From: an uncultured Ignavibacteria bacterium
GTDB lineage: Bacteria > Bacteroidota > Ignavibacteria > Kapaibacteriales > UBA2268
Length of the DNA: 64,000 bases
NCBI GenBank assembly: GCA_903862655.1
Contig: CAIOZA010000015.1
Location: 53,516 to 117,515 of the forward strand
Reading direction: 5' to 3'
Shown here: piece by piece, positions 37,699-45,118 of the stretch
Position numbering within the stretch: position 1 is the stretch's first letter
Layout: each line of letters starts with the position of its first letter
The notes under the pieces: generated by a model
The model's database searches: none
Told to the model about the DNA's origin: nothing
What the model saw: the letters and a program-made list of their open reading frames with translations, nothing else
Translations under genes and position numbers: made by a program

Positions 37699-38886
37699 TC
37701 AGTCAATCGCAGAAAATATTAGTGAAGTATTGTTGCCACCGAAACCAAACGAATTTGACAGAACATTCCTGACGATCGCATTAGTTCTTAATTCTATGTT
37801 TGGAGTGAAAGTAAGTTCAGGAATTTTTGTTTTGAAATTCAGATTCGGATAAATCAATTTGTTTTTTATCGCTAAAACTGAAAGAACTGCCTCGATAGCA
37901 CCAGAGGCTCCAAGAGTATGACCAGTGAGTGGTTTCGTAGAGCTTATCGGTGGAACTTTGTTGCCGAATATTCTTTCAATCGCAATTCCTTCGGATAAAT
38001 CATTGTTGTCTGTACCTGTACCATGTGCATTAATATAATCTATGTCTTCAGGATTAAGTCCGCTTTTGGTTATTGCTTTTGAAATTGCAAGATATGCTCC
38101 ATTCCCATCCGGTGATGAAGCTGTCTGATGGTAGGCATCGTTAGCATTCGCCCAGCCCTTCAATTCGCAGAGTGGTTTTCTGTTCGATTTTACTAACGAC
38201 TCTTCGGTTTCCAGTACAAGATATGCTGCACCTTCGCCAAGATTTATTCCTCTGCGTTCTGCATCAAATGGCTTGCAATGATCCTTGTCTAGTATCATCA
38301 GAGAATTGAATCCGTTAAGTGTAAATCGCGATAGTGAATCTGTTCCTCCGGCAATAGCTTTGTCCAAAAGTTCATTTTGAATCATCCTTGCAGACAGCAT
38401 AATCGAATTTGCTGAAGAAGAGCATGCTGTGCTGATTGTTGCTGAATATCCACTAATTCCAAGAATTGATGCAATTCTGTTAGTACTTTCACCGCAATCA
38501 TGAGTGTCTATTATGTTTCCAGGAATGGTTTTGTCATAAGCCAGTTCAGTCCGGCTCATTCCACCAACTGTAGTACCGGAAATGAATCCTATCCTGGAAT
38601 CACTAATATTTTCAATTCCTGAATTCTTTAATGCCTCTTTTACTGAAATCAACCCCAAAAGTGTTGTCCTTGTAAGTGTTTCATCATCCGGAAGGCCGGC
38701 AATTTCACAAAGTTGCTTATTTAAAAGTTTAATCTCACCCAAGGGAAAGTCTTTATGAATTGTATCCAACAGTGTAACAATATCGACCCCATGTCTTGAA
38801 TTCATCAAAGAATCGAGACATTCGGGTACATTTCCTCCAATTGCAGAAGTGATACCTATACCTGTAATAAACACTCTATGAGACAT
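37699..38886 (-). CDS. beta-ketoacyl-ACP synthase II-type (catalytic)
   Basis: The 395-aa FabF-like enzyme has the full Cys-His-His triad: Cys155 in STACSSSAN, His in NAHGTGTD and His in LTGHTLGASGA. It condenses malonyl-ACP with the growing chain. The gene lies between acpP-like and the non-catalytic KS gene with 1- and 2-nt gaps, so it probably pairs with the latter. It shares the same operon as a second complete KS at 39.8 kb. Confidence 0.92.
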   Translation of the reverse strand: MSHRVFITGIGITSAIGGNVPECLDSLMNSRHGVDIVTLLDTIHKDFPLGEIKLLNKQLCEIAGLPDDETLTRTTLLGLISVKEALKNSGIENISDSRIGFISGTTVGGMSRTELAYDKTIPGNIIDTHDCGESTNRIASILGISGYSATISTACSSSANSIMLSARMIQNELLDKAIAGGTDSLSRFTLNGFNSLMILDKDHCKPFDAERRGINLGEGAAYLVLETEESLVKSNRKPLCELKGWANANDAYHQTASSPDGNGAYLAISKAITKSGLNPEDIDYINAHGTGTDNNDLSEGIAIERIFGNKVPPISSTKPLTGHTLGASGAIEAVLSVLAIKNKLIYPNLNFKTKIPELTFTPNIELRTNAIVRNVLSNSFGFGGNNTSLIFSAID

Positions 38887-38888
38887 TA

Positions 38889-39146
38889 CTAGGATTTTCT
38901 ATTATTCTTAATAAATTCTGCCATTGTTCTGACTGATTCCAGAGCCTGTTTACCGACTTTCGGATCTTCAACAACTATTCCGTAGTTCTTATCCATCAAT
39001 ACAATCAGCTCAAGTGCATCGATCGAATCCAGACCAAGCCCTTCGTTGAAGAGAGGTGCATCTGTATCGATTTCGTCCGGTGTCATTCCTTCGAGCTTCA
39101 AAGCAGTAATGATCTCGTTCTTCACTTTTAAAATTAATTCATCCAT
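38889..39146 (-). CDS. acyl carrier protein
   Basis: The 85-aa four-helix protein has the phosphopantetheine site Ser41 in GLGLDSIDALEL, preceded by the acidic helix (PDEIDTDAPLFNEG). It carries the growing chain for the ketosynthases encoded on both sides. The DSI variant of the DSL motif is common in secondary-metabolite ACPs. It is the only ACP in the operon, whereas classical aryl-polyene clusters often have two. Confidence 0.93.
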   Translation of the reverse strand: MDELILKVKNEIITALKLEGMTPDEIDTDAPLFNEGLGLDSIDALELIVLMDKNYGIVVEDPKVGKQALESVRTMAEFIKNNRKS

Positions 39147-39147
39147 T

Positions 39148-39777
39148 TTAAATTCCTTTATACAATTTGTTTAAATTTTCAATATTAAATTCAATGGTAT
39201 TGCTATTTCCTTCTCTTTCAATCAAGAACAATACAGCTTCATAGCTATTCCCCAAAAAATCTATCCATCCAGTGATACACTTATCAGCCTTGTTAGTCTG
39301 AAGCAGCATATTCACGTATGAATAGATCAGATCAGCATTGAAAGCCTCTGAACAGAAGAAAATATTCTCCCCCTGATACTTGTTTCTTATGCAAATCTCA
39401 CCAATCATTATGTTTGGCAAAGTATAGACGAACAAAGCGGGACTTGGATAGTAGTTGTTCCGATCAGAAATTGATTTTTGATACTCAACATCAGTATCAA
39501 GGCATGAAACAGAATTGGATAGAACTAATGCAACTCTATCATTCGGAAAGCTTCCTCGTGCTTTATCCTGAATCAAAATAACTTCAGATGCTAAGAATGC
39601 TAACTTACTTAACGAATCCATCTTGTAGAATTTCGGATAGGATATATTCAAATGCTTCAATGCTGATTTGAAGAAGACAAGCGGAGATTCGGCAATATCA
39701 TTTGAGAAAAACTCTTCTCCATTGAGAAAAATCTTTCCATTTCTTATTATGCAATATTGTGTTATCCTGCTATTCAT
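39148..39777 (-). CDS. short ketosynthase-N-terminal-like protein
   Basis: The 209-aa protein resembles only the first half of a ketosynthase: KLAFLASEVILIQDKARGSFP, DRVALVLSNSVSCLDTDVEY, then FFCSEAFNADLIYSYVNMLL and ITGWIDFL. Cys142 sits one position away from the expected nucleophile, and the C-terminal His motifs are missing. It looks like an ancient partial KS retained as a separate protein; similar short 3-oxoacyl-synthase-like proteins occur in flexirubin clusters. It may stabilise another KS. It overlaps the KS upstream by 8 nt and lies 1 nt before ACP. Confidence 0.65.
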   Translation of the reverse strand: MNSRITQYCIIRNGKIFLNGEEFFSNDIAESPLVFFKSALKHLNISYPKFYKMDSLSKLAFLASEVILIQDKARGSFPNDRVALVLSNSVSCLDTDVEYQKSISDRNNYYPSPALFVYTLPNIMIGEICIRNKYQGENIFFCSEAFNADLIYSYVNMLLQTNKADKCITGWIDFLGNSYEAVLFLIEREGNSNTIEFNIENLNKLYKGI

Positions 39778-40921
39778 TTTCTACTTTTGAAAAAACTATT
39801 GCTGCATTGCCGCCACCAAAACCTGATGCAGTTTTCAGGCAATGAGTTAATTGTGTTTGAATATTCGATTTTGCTACATTCAATTCCTGCGATACACCTG
39901 ATGTCTCATATCCTATACTCTTGATAACTACGTTCTGTCGCATTGATTCGAGCGTTACAATCGATTCGATAGTCCCTGCTGCACCGAGAGTATGACCGAA
40001 ATAACCTTTAAGACTATTAACTGATGATTTCAACAATCCTGATGTAGCGAATGCAATGGCTTCCATTTCATCATTGTATGGAGTGGCAGTGCCGTGAGCT
40101 GAAATAAAATCAATCACATCAGGAGAAAACACGGCTTCACCCATTGCTTTATCGATAGCTATAGTCAATCCGTCTCCTGTTCGCGATGGACCGGAAATAT
40201 GATTCGCATCATTCGAAATAGCTCCACCGCTGATTCTTATATTTATAGAACTTTTTTCTGGTTTTGAATTTGTCAATATCAGAGTTCCGCAACCTTCCCC
40301 GAGAGAGATACCTGACCTGTCCGCATCGAATGGTCTGCATGGAGAATGGCTTATTGCCTGGAATGATTGAAATCCTGACAAGACAAATGAGCTGAATATA
40401 TCGCATCCGCATACAACTGCATTATCGTAAATACCTGATTGAATCAGTCTTTGTCCCATTAATAGAGCCGAGATACCGGATATACATGCGGTTGAAACAA
40501 CTAAAACATCATTCCGGGATTTGAAATATTCCTTCAGAAATTTTGCCGTATTCCAAAGATAGACCTTAGGGTTCAAAGTTTCGGATGTCTCAGAGAGATA
40601 ATCAATATTGCCCTTAGTCGTAGATAGAATTATCACAGTTCGATGCGATTCTATATCGACTGAAGATTGCTTTAATGCTCCTGCAATTGAGCTGATGCAT
40701 AGTTTCTCAAATCGTGTATAGCCAGTAGGATCAGCAATTTCCGAGAAATGATCATCCAAAGCAATATCATCGATAATCGCAGCATAGAAGTCATTCTGTG
40801 AATACTTTTTGTCCTTATGGAATTTAATTCCGGAGCGGCATTCCAGTAAAGCAGAGAAATTCTCTCCAGTTGTGAAACCTAACGGTGAGATAATATTATC
40901 GGATTCGATGTAAACTTTCAT
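39770..40921 (-). CDS. beta-ketoacyl-ACP synthase (catalytic, second copy)
   Basis: I start at the ATG at 40921 (MKVYIESDNIISPLGFTTGE), not the frame-extended 40954. The triad is intact: Cys146 in STACISGISA, His in SAHGTATPYND and His in YFGHTLGAAGT. It is closer to the initiating ketosynthases of aryl-polyene-type clusters than to housekeeping FabF, by position and size only. It lies 8 nt after the thioesterase stop and overlaps the KS-like gene. Confidence 0.9.
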   Translation of the reverse strand: MKVYIESDNIISPLGFTTGENFSALLECRSGIKFHKDKKYSQNDFYAAIIDDIALDDHFSEIADPTGYTRFEKLCISSIAGALKQSSVDIESHRTVIILSTTKGNIDYLSETSETLNPKVYLWNTAKFLKEYFKSRNDVLVVSTACISGISALLMGQRLIQSGIYDNAVVCGCDIFSSFVLSGFQSFQAISHSPCRPFDADRSGISLGEGCGTLILTNSKPEKSSINIRISGGAISNDANHISGPSRTGDGLTIAIDKAMGEAVFSPDVIDFISAHGTATPYNDEMEAIAFATSGLLKSSVNSLKGYFGHTLGAAGTIESIVTLESMRQNVVIKSIGYETSGVSQELNVAKSNIQTQLTHCLKTASGFGGGNAAIVFSKVENE

Positions 40922-40929
40922 AATTGATC

Positions 40930-41352
40930 TCACTCCAAATACTTCTTCTTCCATTCAAGAAAAAATTGAGGTGATGTGAGAATCAACTCATGCTCGTGGG
41001 TGATGAATACCTGGAGGGATTCACCAATTGCAAGAATAACGTCGTCCGATGACCTGCGGATTTCATACTCAAATTGAATCTTAGCCGCTTCGCAGTCTCT
41101 GTATCTTGTAATGACATAGGCATCTTCGCCATAGTAAAGTGGTTTTTTGTAATCACATTTTATACTGACAATCGGAGTATAAAAACCATTCTCAAATATC
41201 CATAGATATTTCAAACCATAGCTCCTGCCAAATGATTCACGCCCGTCTTCGAAGAATTTGAGATAGTTCCCATGCCAAACAACGCCCATTGCGTCAGTCT
41301 CTCCGAATCGCACATTTATATCATATCTATCAGTTAATATCTTTTCGTTCAT
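40930..41352 (-). CDS. acyl-CoA/ACP thioesterase, YbgC/4HBT type
   Basis: The 140-aa hotdog protein carries the 4HBT catalytic segment (RFGETDAMGVVWHGNYLKFFEDGRES), with Asp in ETDAMG. It hydrolyses acyl-CoA or acyl-ACP, as thioesterases of aryl-polyene clusters do. I choose the ATG at 41352; a TTG at 41376 would extend it by eight residues. It is the first gene of the 14-gene operon, and the divergent permease gene starts about 185 nt away, so the operon promoter should lie between them. Confidence 0.88.
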   Translation of the reverse strand: MNEKILTDRYDINVRFGETDAMGVVWHGNYLKFFEDGRESFGRSYGLKYLWIFENGFYTPIVSIKCDYKKPLYYGEDAYVITRYRDCEAAKIQFEYEIRRSSDDVILAIGESLQVFITHEHELILTSPQFFLEWKKKYLE

Positions 41353-41536
41353 TAGATTTTGTATATTAGAAAACAATGAGTTTTAAATTACTAATAATAT
41401 AGCAAATAAAAAAAGTAAGGATCAAGTTGATCCGCGAAACAGTTCGTAAAATCAAATGAAAATTGACAGTTTTAATTACTATCAATTCAGACCTATTAAA
41501 ATCGTCAATATTTTTTTTAATTAAAAGTGACTTGCA

Positions 41537-42829
41537 ATGGATGCAATTTTAGATATATTACAAGCCGTCCTGCTCCTATTCATCCAAATGGCACCATATC
41601 TGATGCTTGGATTGGTTTTCGTCGGTCTGCTGAATATTTTTTTTACAAAGGATCTTGTCACCAAGCATATCGGCAGGAATAACTTCACATCAATTTTCAA
41701 AGCGGCAATGTTCGGTGTTCCACTGCCTCTTTGCTCTTGTGGTGTTATTCCATCGGCTGTTTATATGGCAAAGAACGGAGCTTCCAAGCCTTCAGTTGTT
41801 TCTTTCCTTATATCTACACCACAAACGGGAATTGACAGCATTCTTGCCACTTATGGAATGATGGGTCCGGTGTTCGCTATCTTCAGGCCATTTGCAGCAT
41901 TGTTAATGGGCTTGATAGGCGGAATAGTTACAAAGTTTGCGATTGCTAAGGATGAAATTGCAGCTGAAACAAATATTGGTAAAAAGTTTGATATTCCTCT
42001 GATGAAGCAGCCAGTTCCGGCTCCCGAAGTAAAAAATTTCAAATATTATGCTTCGAAGGCAATGATCTATCCATTCATAGAATTTCTGGACGACATCACT
42101 CCTCAATTCGTTGTGGGGCTATTTATTGCTGGTTTGATCACCTATTTTGTTCCCGATAATTTCTTTTCAGGGTCATTCATAAGTAATGGCATTATCGGAA
42201 TGATAGTTACGATGCTGATTGGTGTGCCGATGTATGTTTGTGCAACGGCTTCAATACCTATAGCACTAAGTATGATGATGAAGGGTTTTTCACCGGGTGT
42301 AGCTTTCGTCTTTCTAGCGGCAGGCCCTGCTACTAATGCCGCTTCAATTGCCGTATTGACAAAAGTTCTAGGCAAAAAGGTTACTGCAATTTTCGTCTTT
42401 ACGATTTCTGTCTCATCAATTGCCTTCGGACTTCTTCTTGATCTTATATTTAACATGACCGGAATTGATCCTCATGCTCAGATGTCCCATCTGCATGTCC
42501 ACGACATGTCAACAGTATCCTGGTTCGATGGTCTGGTTGCATCAGTTTTCTTTATACTAGTATTACTCTCAATTTACAGATTATACATAAAACCCAGATT
42601 TAAACCAAAGGAAGAAATTATTATGGAAAACTCAAAAACCAAGATCAGCATAGAAGGCATGACATGTAATCATTGTGTGATGAATGTGCAGAAGGCAATC
42701 ACAGGAACATTAGGAGTTACAAGTGTCGACGTTAAACTGTCCGAAAATGCCGCTTATGTGGAAGGTGACTTCAAATTCTACGACATAAAGAAAGCCGTCG
42801 AAGATATGGGCTATAAAGTGATCGGATAA
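41537..42829 (+). CDS. SO_0444-type Cu/Zn permease fused to an HMA domain
   Basis: The 430-aa protein has about eight to ten membrane helices of the DUF318 permease family, with the signature PLPLCSCGVIPSAVYMAKNGAS near residue 60 and FLAAGPATNAASIAVL near 260. Residues 368-430 form a heavy-metal-associated domain (IEGMTCNHCVMNVQKAI; Cys377 and Cys380). The HMA part would deliver a soft metal, such as copper, to the channel. It stands alone, divergent from the polyene-like operon, and a 63-nt dispersed repeat follows it. Confidence 0.87.
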   Translation: MDAILDILQAVLLLFIQMAPYLMLGLVFVGLLNIFFTKDLVTKHIGRNNFTSIFKAAMFGVPLPLCSCGVIPSAVYMAKNGASKPSVVSFLISTPQTGIDSILATYGMMGPVFAIFRPFAALLMGLIGGIVTKFAIAKDEIAAETNIGKKFDIPLMKQPVPAPEVKNFKYYASKAMIYPFIEFLDDITPQFVVGLFIAGLITYFVPDNFFSGSFISNGIIGMIVTMLIGVPMYVCATASIPIALSMMMKGFSPGVAFVFLAAGPATNAASIAVLTKVLGKKVTAIFVFTISVSSIAFGLLLDLIFNMTGIDPHAQMSHLHVHDMSTVSWFDGLVASVFFILVLLSIYRLYIKPRFKPKEEIIMENSKTKISIEGMTCNHCVMNVQKAITGTLGVTSVDVKLSENAAYVEGDFKFYDIKKAVEDMGYKVIG

Positions 42830-42864
42830 ATTTAATTAAAAGGGATTATCTGCACTGAATACTA

Positions 42865-42927
42865 TGCGAAATAGGGGTTGATATATCAAAAAAATGGTTT
42901 TTATTTTATATCTATTTTAAATCATTT
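42865..42927 (+). repeat. 63-nt dispersed repeat, copy 1
   Basis: The stretch beginning TGCGAAATAGGGGTTGATAT matches the reverse complement of 53852-53914 over 63 positions with only three differences seen by eye. It lies in the gap downstream of the permease. It encodes nothing obvious. Confidence 0.85.
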
Positions 42928-43002
42928 GTCTGAATAGGGATTCTTGTGATTTATGTGATTCAGATGACCAACACGTTAAAGGTGTTGGACATCTTCTTAA
43001 CT

Positions 43003-43917
43003 CTAAAGCTTTATAAACTTTTGAACAGTCTCCCCAATCCGCACAAAATACATCCCCCGAGGCAAACTGGAGATATCGATTCTTACTCCCTCCCTGCTCG
43101 CGGGGAGGGTTGGGGTGGGGTTGCAGTTCTGACCGAAGACATTAAATATCTTTATACCACTTAGTAAGAGCGAACAGCCGTTCGCCCCTACAGAGATTTC
43201 TATAAAATCCGTTGCCGGATTGGGAGAAACTACAAATACAAAATGATTGCTTGGTTCTGGAATATTTACCAAATCAATCCCTTCTAATAGTATTCCTTTG
43301 TCGGCAGATACATAATAAAGGCCTCCTTCCCACATATAACCAGGCAATTTAGGATACCAAACAAGTCTACTGTATCCTAGAATCCAAATAAAATTCCAAG
43401 ATGTTGTATCAAAATCAGATTGTATATTTTTTTTCGAGGTTAACATTAATCTTAGTGATGACAAGGAATCAGGAAGTAATGGACGATTTTCTCCATTTCT
43501 TCCCTTCCAACTGTCGTTTGAATTAAGCAAATTGTCTGGAATTTCTGTAAAATCTGTTATTTTATTAATGTGGTCAATAAAATAATCAAAATTAACATTA
43601 TCAATAGTGCTTTCCTTCACAAGCTCAGCCACCAATGTCCCACCCGTTTCCTGCACCGAAATGTACGAGCAAAGACTATCATTATTATGCACTAAAATAT
43701 AGAGCCATCGAGTCAAAGCTCCGCCTAATGAAACACTTTTATCAGGATATGCGGAAATAATTATTAATTTTGCATCTGATAATCCTAAAGAAGCAGCTTT
43801 TTCTTTTGCCATAGGTATCCCATCAAAGGCTGTAAAATATATTTCTGAATGGGTATTTTGAGAAAATAAAAGCAGAGTAAAAAATATCATAGCAAATAGG
43901 GAAAGAGATTTTTTCAT
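43003..43917 (-). CDS. secreted protein of unknown function with T9SS sorting domain
   Basis: The 304-aa protein has a signal peptide (SLFAMIFFTLLLFSQ). A central region of about 190 residues matches nothing I recognise (GIPMAKEKAASLGLSDAKLI, RLVWYPKLPGYMWEGGLYYVS). It ends in a T9SS type A tail (VVSPNPATDFIEIS ... LPRGMYFVRIGETVQKFIKL). The tail contains two palindromic inserts that are almost identical to those in the 12.0- and 13.5-kb genes. The body resembles no other protein in the window, so the palindromes are shared across unrelated cargo. Confidence 0.75.
   Translation of the reverse strand: MKKSLSLFAMIFFTLLLFSQNTHSEIYFTAFDGIPMAKEKAASLGLSDAKLIIISAYPDKSVSLGGALTRWLYILVHNNDSLCSYISVQETGGTLVAELVKESTIDNVNFDYFIDHINKITDFTEIPDNLLNSNDSWKGRNGENRPLLPDSLSSLRLMLTSKKNIQSDFDTTSWNFIWILGYSRLVWYPKLPGYMWEGGLYYVSADKGILLEGIDLVNIPEPSNHFVFVVSPNPATDFIEISVGANGCSLLLSGIKIFNVFGQNCNPTPTLPASREGVRIDISSLPRGMYFVRIGETVQKFIKL
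43088..43109. repeat. in-frame palindrome, sorting-domain site 2
   Basis: CCCTCCC and GGGAGGG arms with an 8-nt loop are embedded in a 44-nt block (43079-43122). The block differs by one base from 14727-14770. On the coding strand it encodes NPTPTLPASREGV. Confidence 0.9.
43164..43191. repeat. in-frame palindrome, sorting-domain site 1
   Basis: The 12-bp arms GTAAGAGCGAAC and GTTCGCCCCTAC have a 4-nt loop. On the coding strand it encodes VGANGCSLL after DFIEIS. It is 26/28 identical to 13261-13288. Confidence 0.9.
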
Positions 43918-44014
43918 ATTTTCCTCCTGATATCTTAAAGTTCAATATTGCTTATAATATTATACTTAACACATTTAACTCAAAAAAGTTACATAGAATC
44001 ACAAATTTCTTCGC

Positions 44015-44806
44015 TTATCTAGAAAGATAAATTCTCTTGCGGATTAGCTTTTCTTTGCCGATGCGGACTTCTCCAACATAATCGCCAACGGGCAGTAGTC
44101 TTCCGGAATCGTCGCGACCGTTCCATGTGTAAGTGAAATCGCCGGGGCTCTGGATGCCGTCGAACATTGTAGCTATGATCACCGCATTCATAGAATAGAC
44201 AACAACCTGCACTCTGGTTCTATATTCTAATGTATATTTCATTACGGGCGAAACATCCTCAACTAGTCCGAGAAAACTCCCAATCATTGAAAATGGAATT
44301 TTAAGTCCATTGGGGTTATAAAGAGTTGTGTTGTTATAAGTCGATGCCTGCTGGAGATTGTACTCGTGCTGATAGACCTCCCTGGCAAGTGGTTTGAAAT
44401 ATTCCGGAGGAATGTCAAGATTCTCACGGATTCTTTCGTATGGAGAATAAGGTTTTTTGGCAACTGTAGGTAAATATTGTGAAAACATTCTGAGGTCGTT
44501 GTTTAGCCTTGTTGATAGCGGAATTCTCAAACGCAAAGCTCTTGAATAATTGCTGTCCTGATACATGGAAGTTGGTTTGCCAAAACCGCCGGGCATAGCA
44601 TCCAATTTTGTTTTTACAGTGTCAATCTTTAAGGTATCGCCCTTTAATATCTGAAGCGGAGTGAAGTTATTATCCTTGAGAATAATCTTAGAACTATCTG
44701 CTCCGGTTTTAACGGCAAATGAAGAATTAGAGAATAGAATAAGGAACAAAATGGCACTTAATATAAAATGCAGATTTGACAAAGTATGTTTGATTTGACC
44801 GGGCAT
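44015..44806 (-). CDS. exported protein with FlgD-like C-terminal domain
   Basis: The 263-aa protein has a leader with one hydrophobic segment (LHFILSAILFLILFSNSSFA). A low-complexity, proline- and tyrosine-rich middle follows, and residues about 190-263 resemble a FlgD Ig-like fold (VQVVVYSMNAVIIATMFDGI ... YTWNGRDDSGRLLPVGDYVGEV). Such a domain often sits at the end of secreted proteins in this lineage, here with basic tail KRIYLSR. The middle is unassigned. It stands alone, minus strand, downstream of the rpsA terminator. Confidence 0.7.
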   Translation of the reverse strand: MPGQIKHTLSNLHFILSAILFLILFSNSSFAVKTGADSSKIILKDNNFTPLQILKGDTLKIDTVKTKLDAMPGGFGKPTSMYQDSNYSRALRLRIPLSTRLNNDLRMFSQYLPTVAKKPYSPYERIRENLDIPPEYFKPLAREVYQHEYNLQQASTYNNTTLYNPNGLKIPFSMIGSFLGLVEDVSPVMKYTLEYRTRVQVVVYSMNAVIIATMFDGIQSPGDFTYTWNGRDDSGRLLPVGDYVGEVRIGKEKLIRKRIYLSR

Positions 44807-45039
44807 AAAGATTCAAATATTATTTCTAATCAATTTATCTGAAAATTAACGTTGAAGCCGAAATTTAAGTATAATTTTTGAAAATAAAAATAGAAATTGT
44901 TCGAGACTTCTCCGAAATTCAATTGCAAATCAATGTGTAGTGATTCTGATAGTGGTATGTAACTGAAGAATCCGTGAAAACAAAATATGGAATCGCTACG
45001 CTGCGCTTCGGCACCACAATCATTCAGAAAGGAAAAAAA

Positions 45040-45093
45040 AATGGGGTTACTTATTATAGCAACAATGGGGTTACTTATTATAGCAACCCCATT
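45040..45093 (-). terminator. duplicated-arm terminator downstream of rpsA
   Basis: A 24-nt unit (AATGGGGTTACTTATTATAG + CAAC) occurs twice in tandem at 45040-45063 and 45064-45087, then AACCCCATT completes an inverted repeat. Read on the minus strand, one left arm can pair with either of two right arms, and the second is followed by a run of nine T. This is a terminator with a duplicated stem half. The rest of the 44807-45118 gap shows nothing else. Confidence 0.7.
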
Positions 45094-45118
45094 AAAAGAT
45101 TAAAATAAATCAAATGAA

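Noticed and set aside
42963..42993. GATG-CCAACAC..GTGTTGG-CATC hairpin after the permease
   Set aside because: It has no T run in either direction and no repeat in the window. It may be a decayed palindromic repeat, but this cannot be shown.
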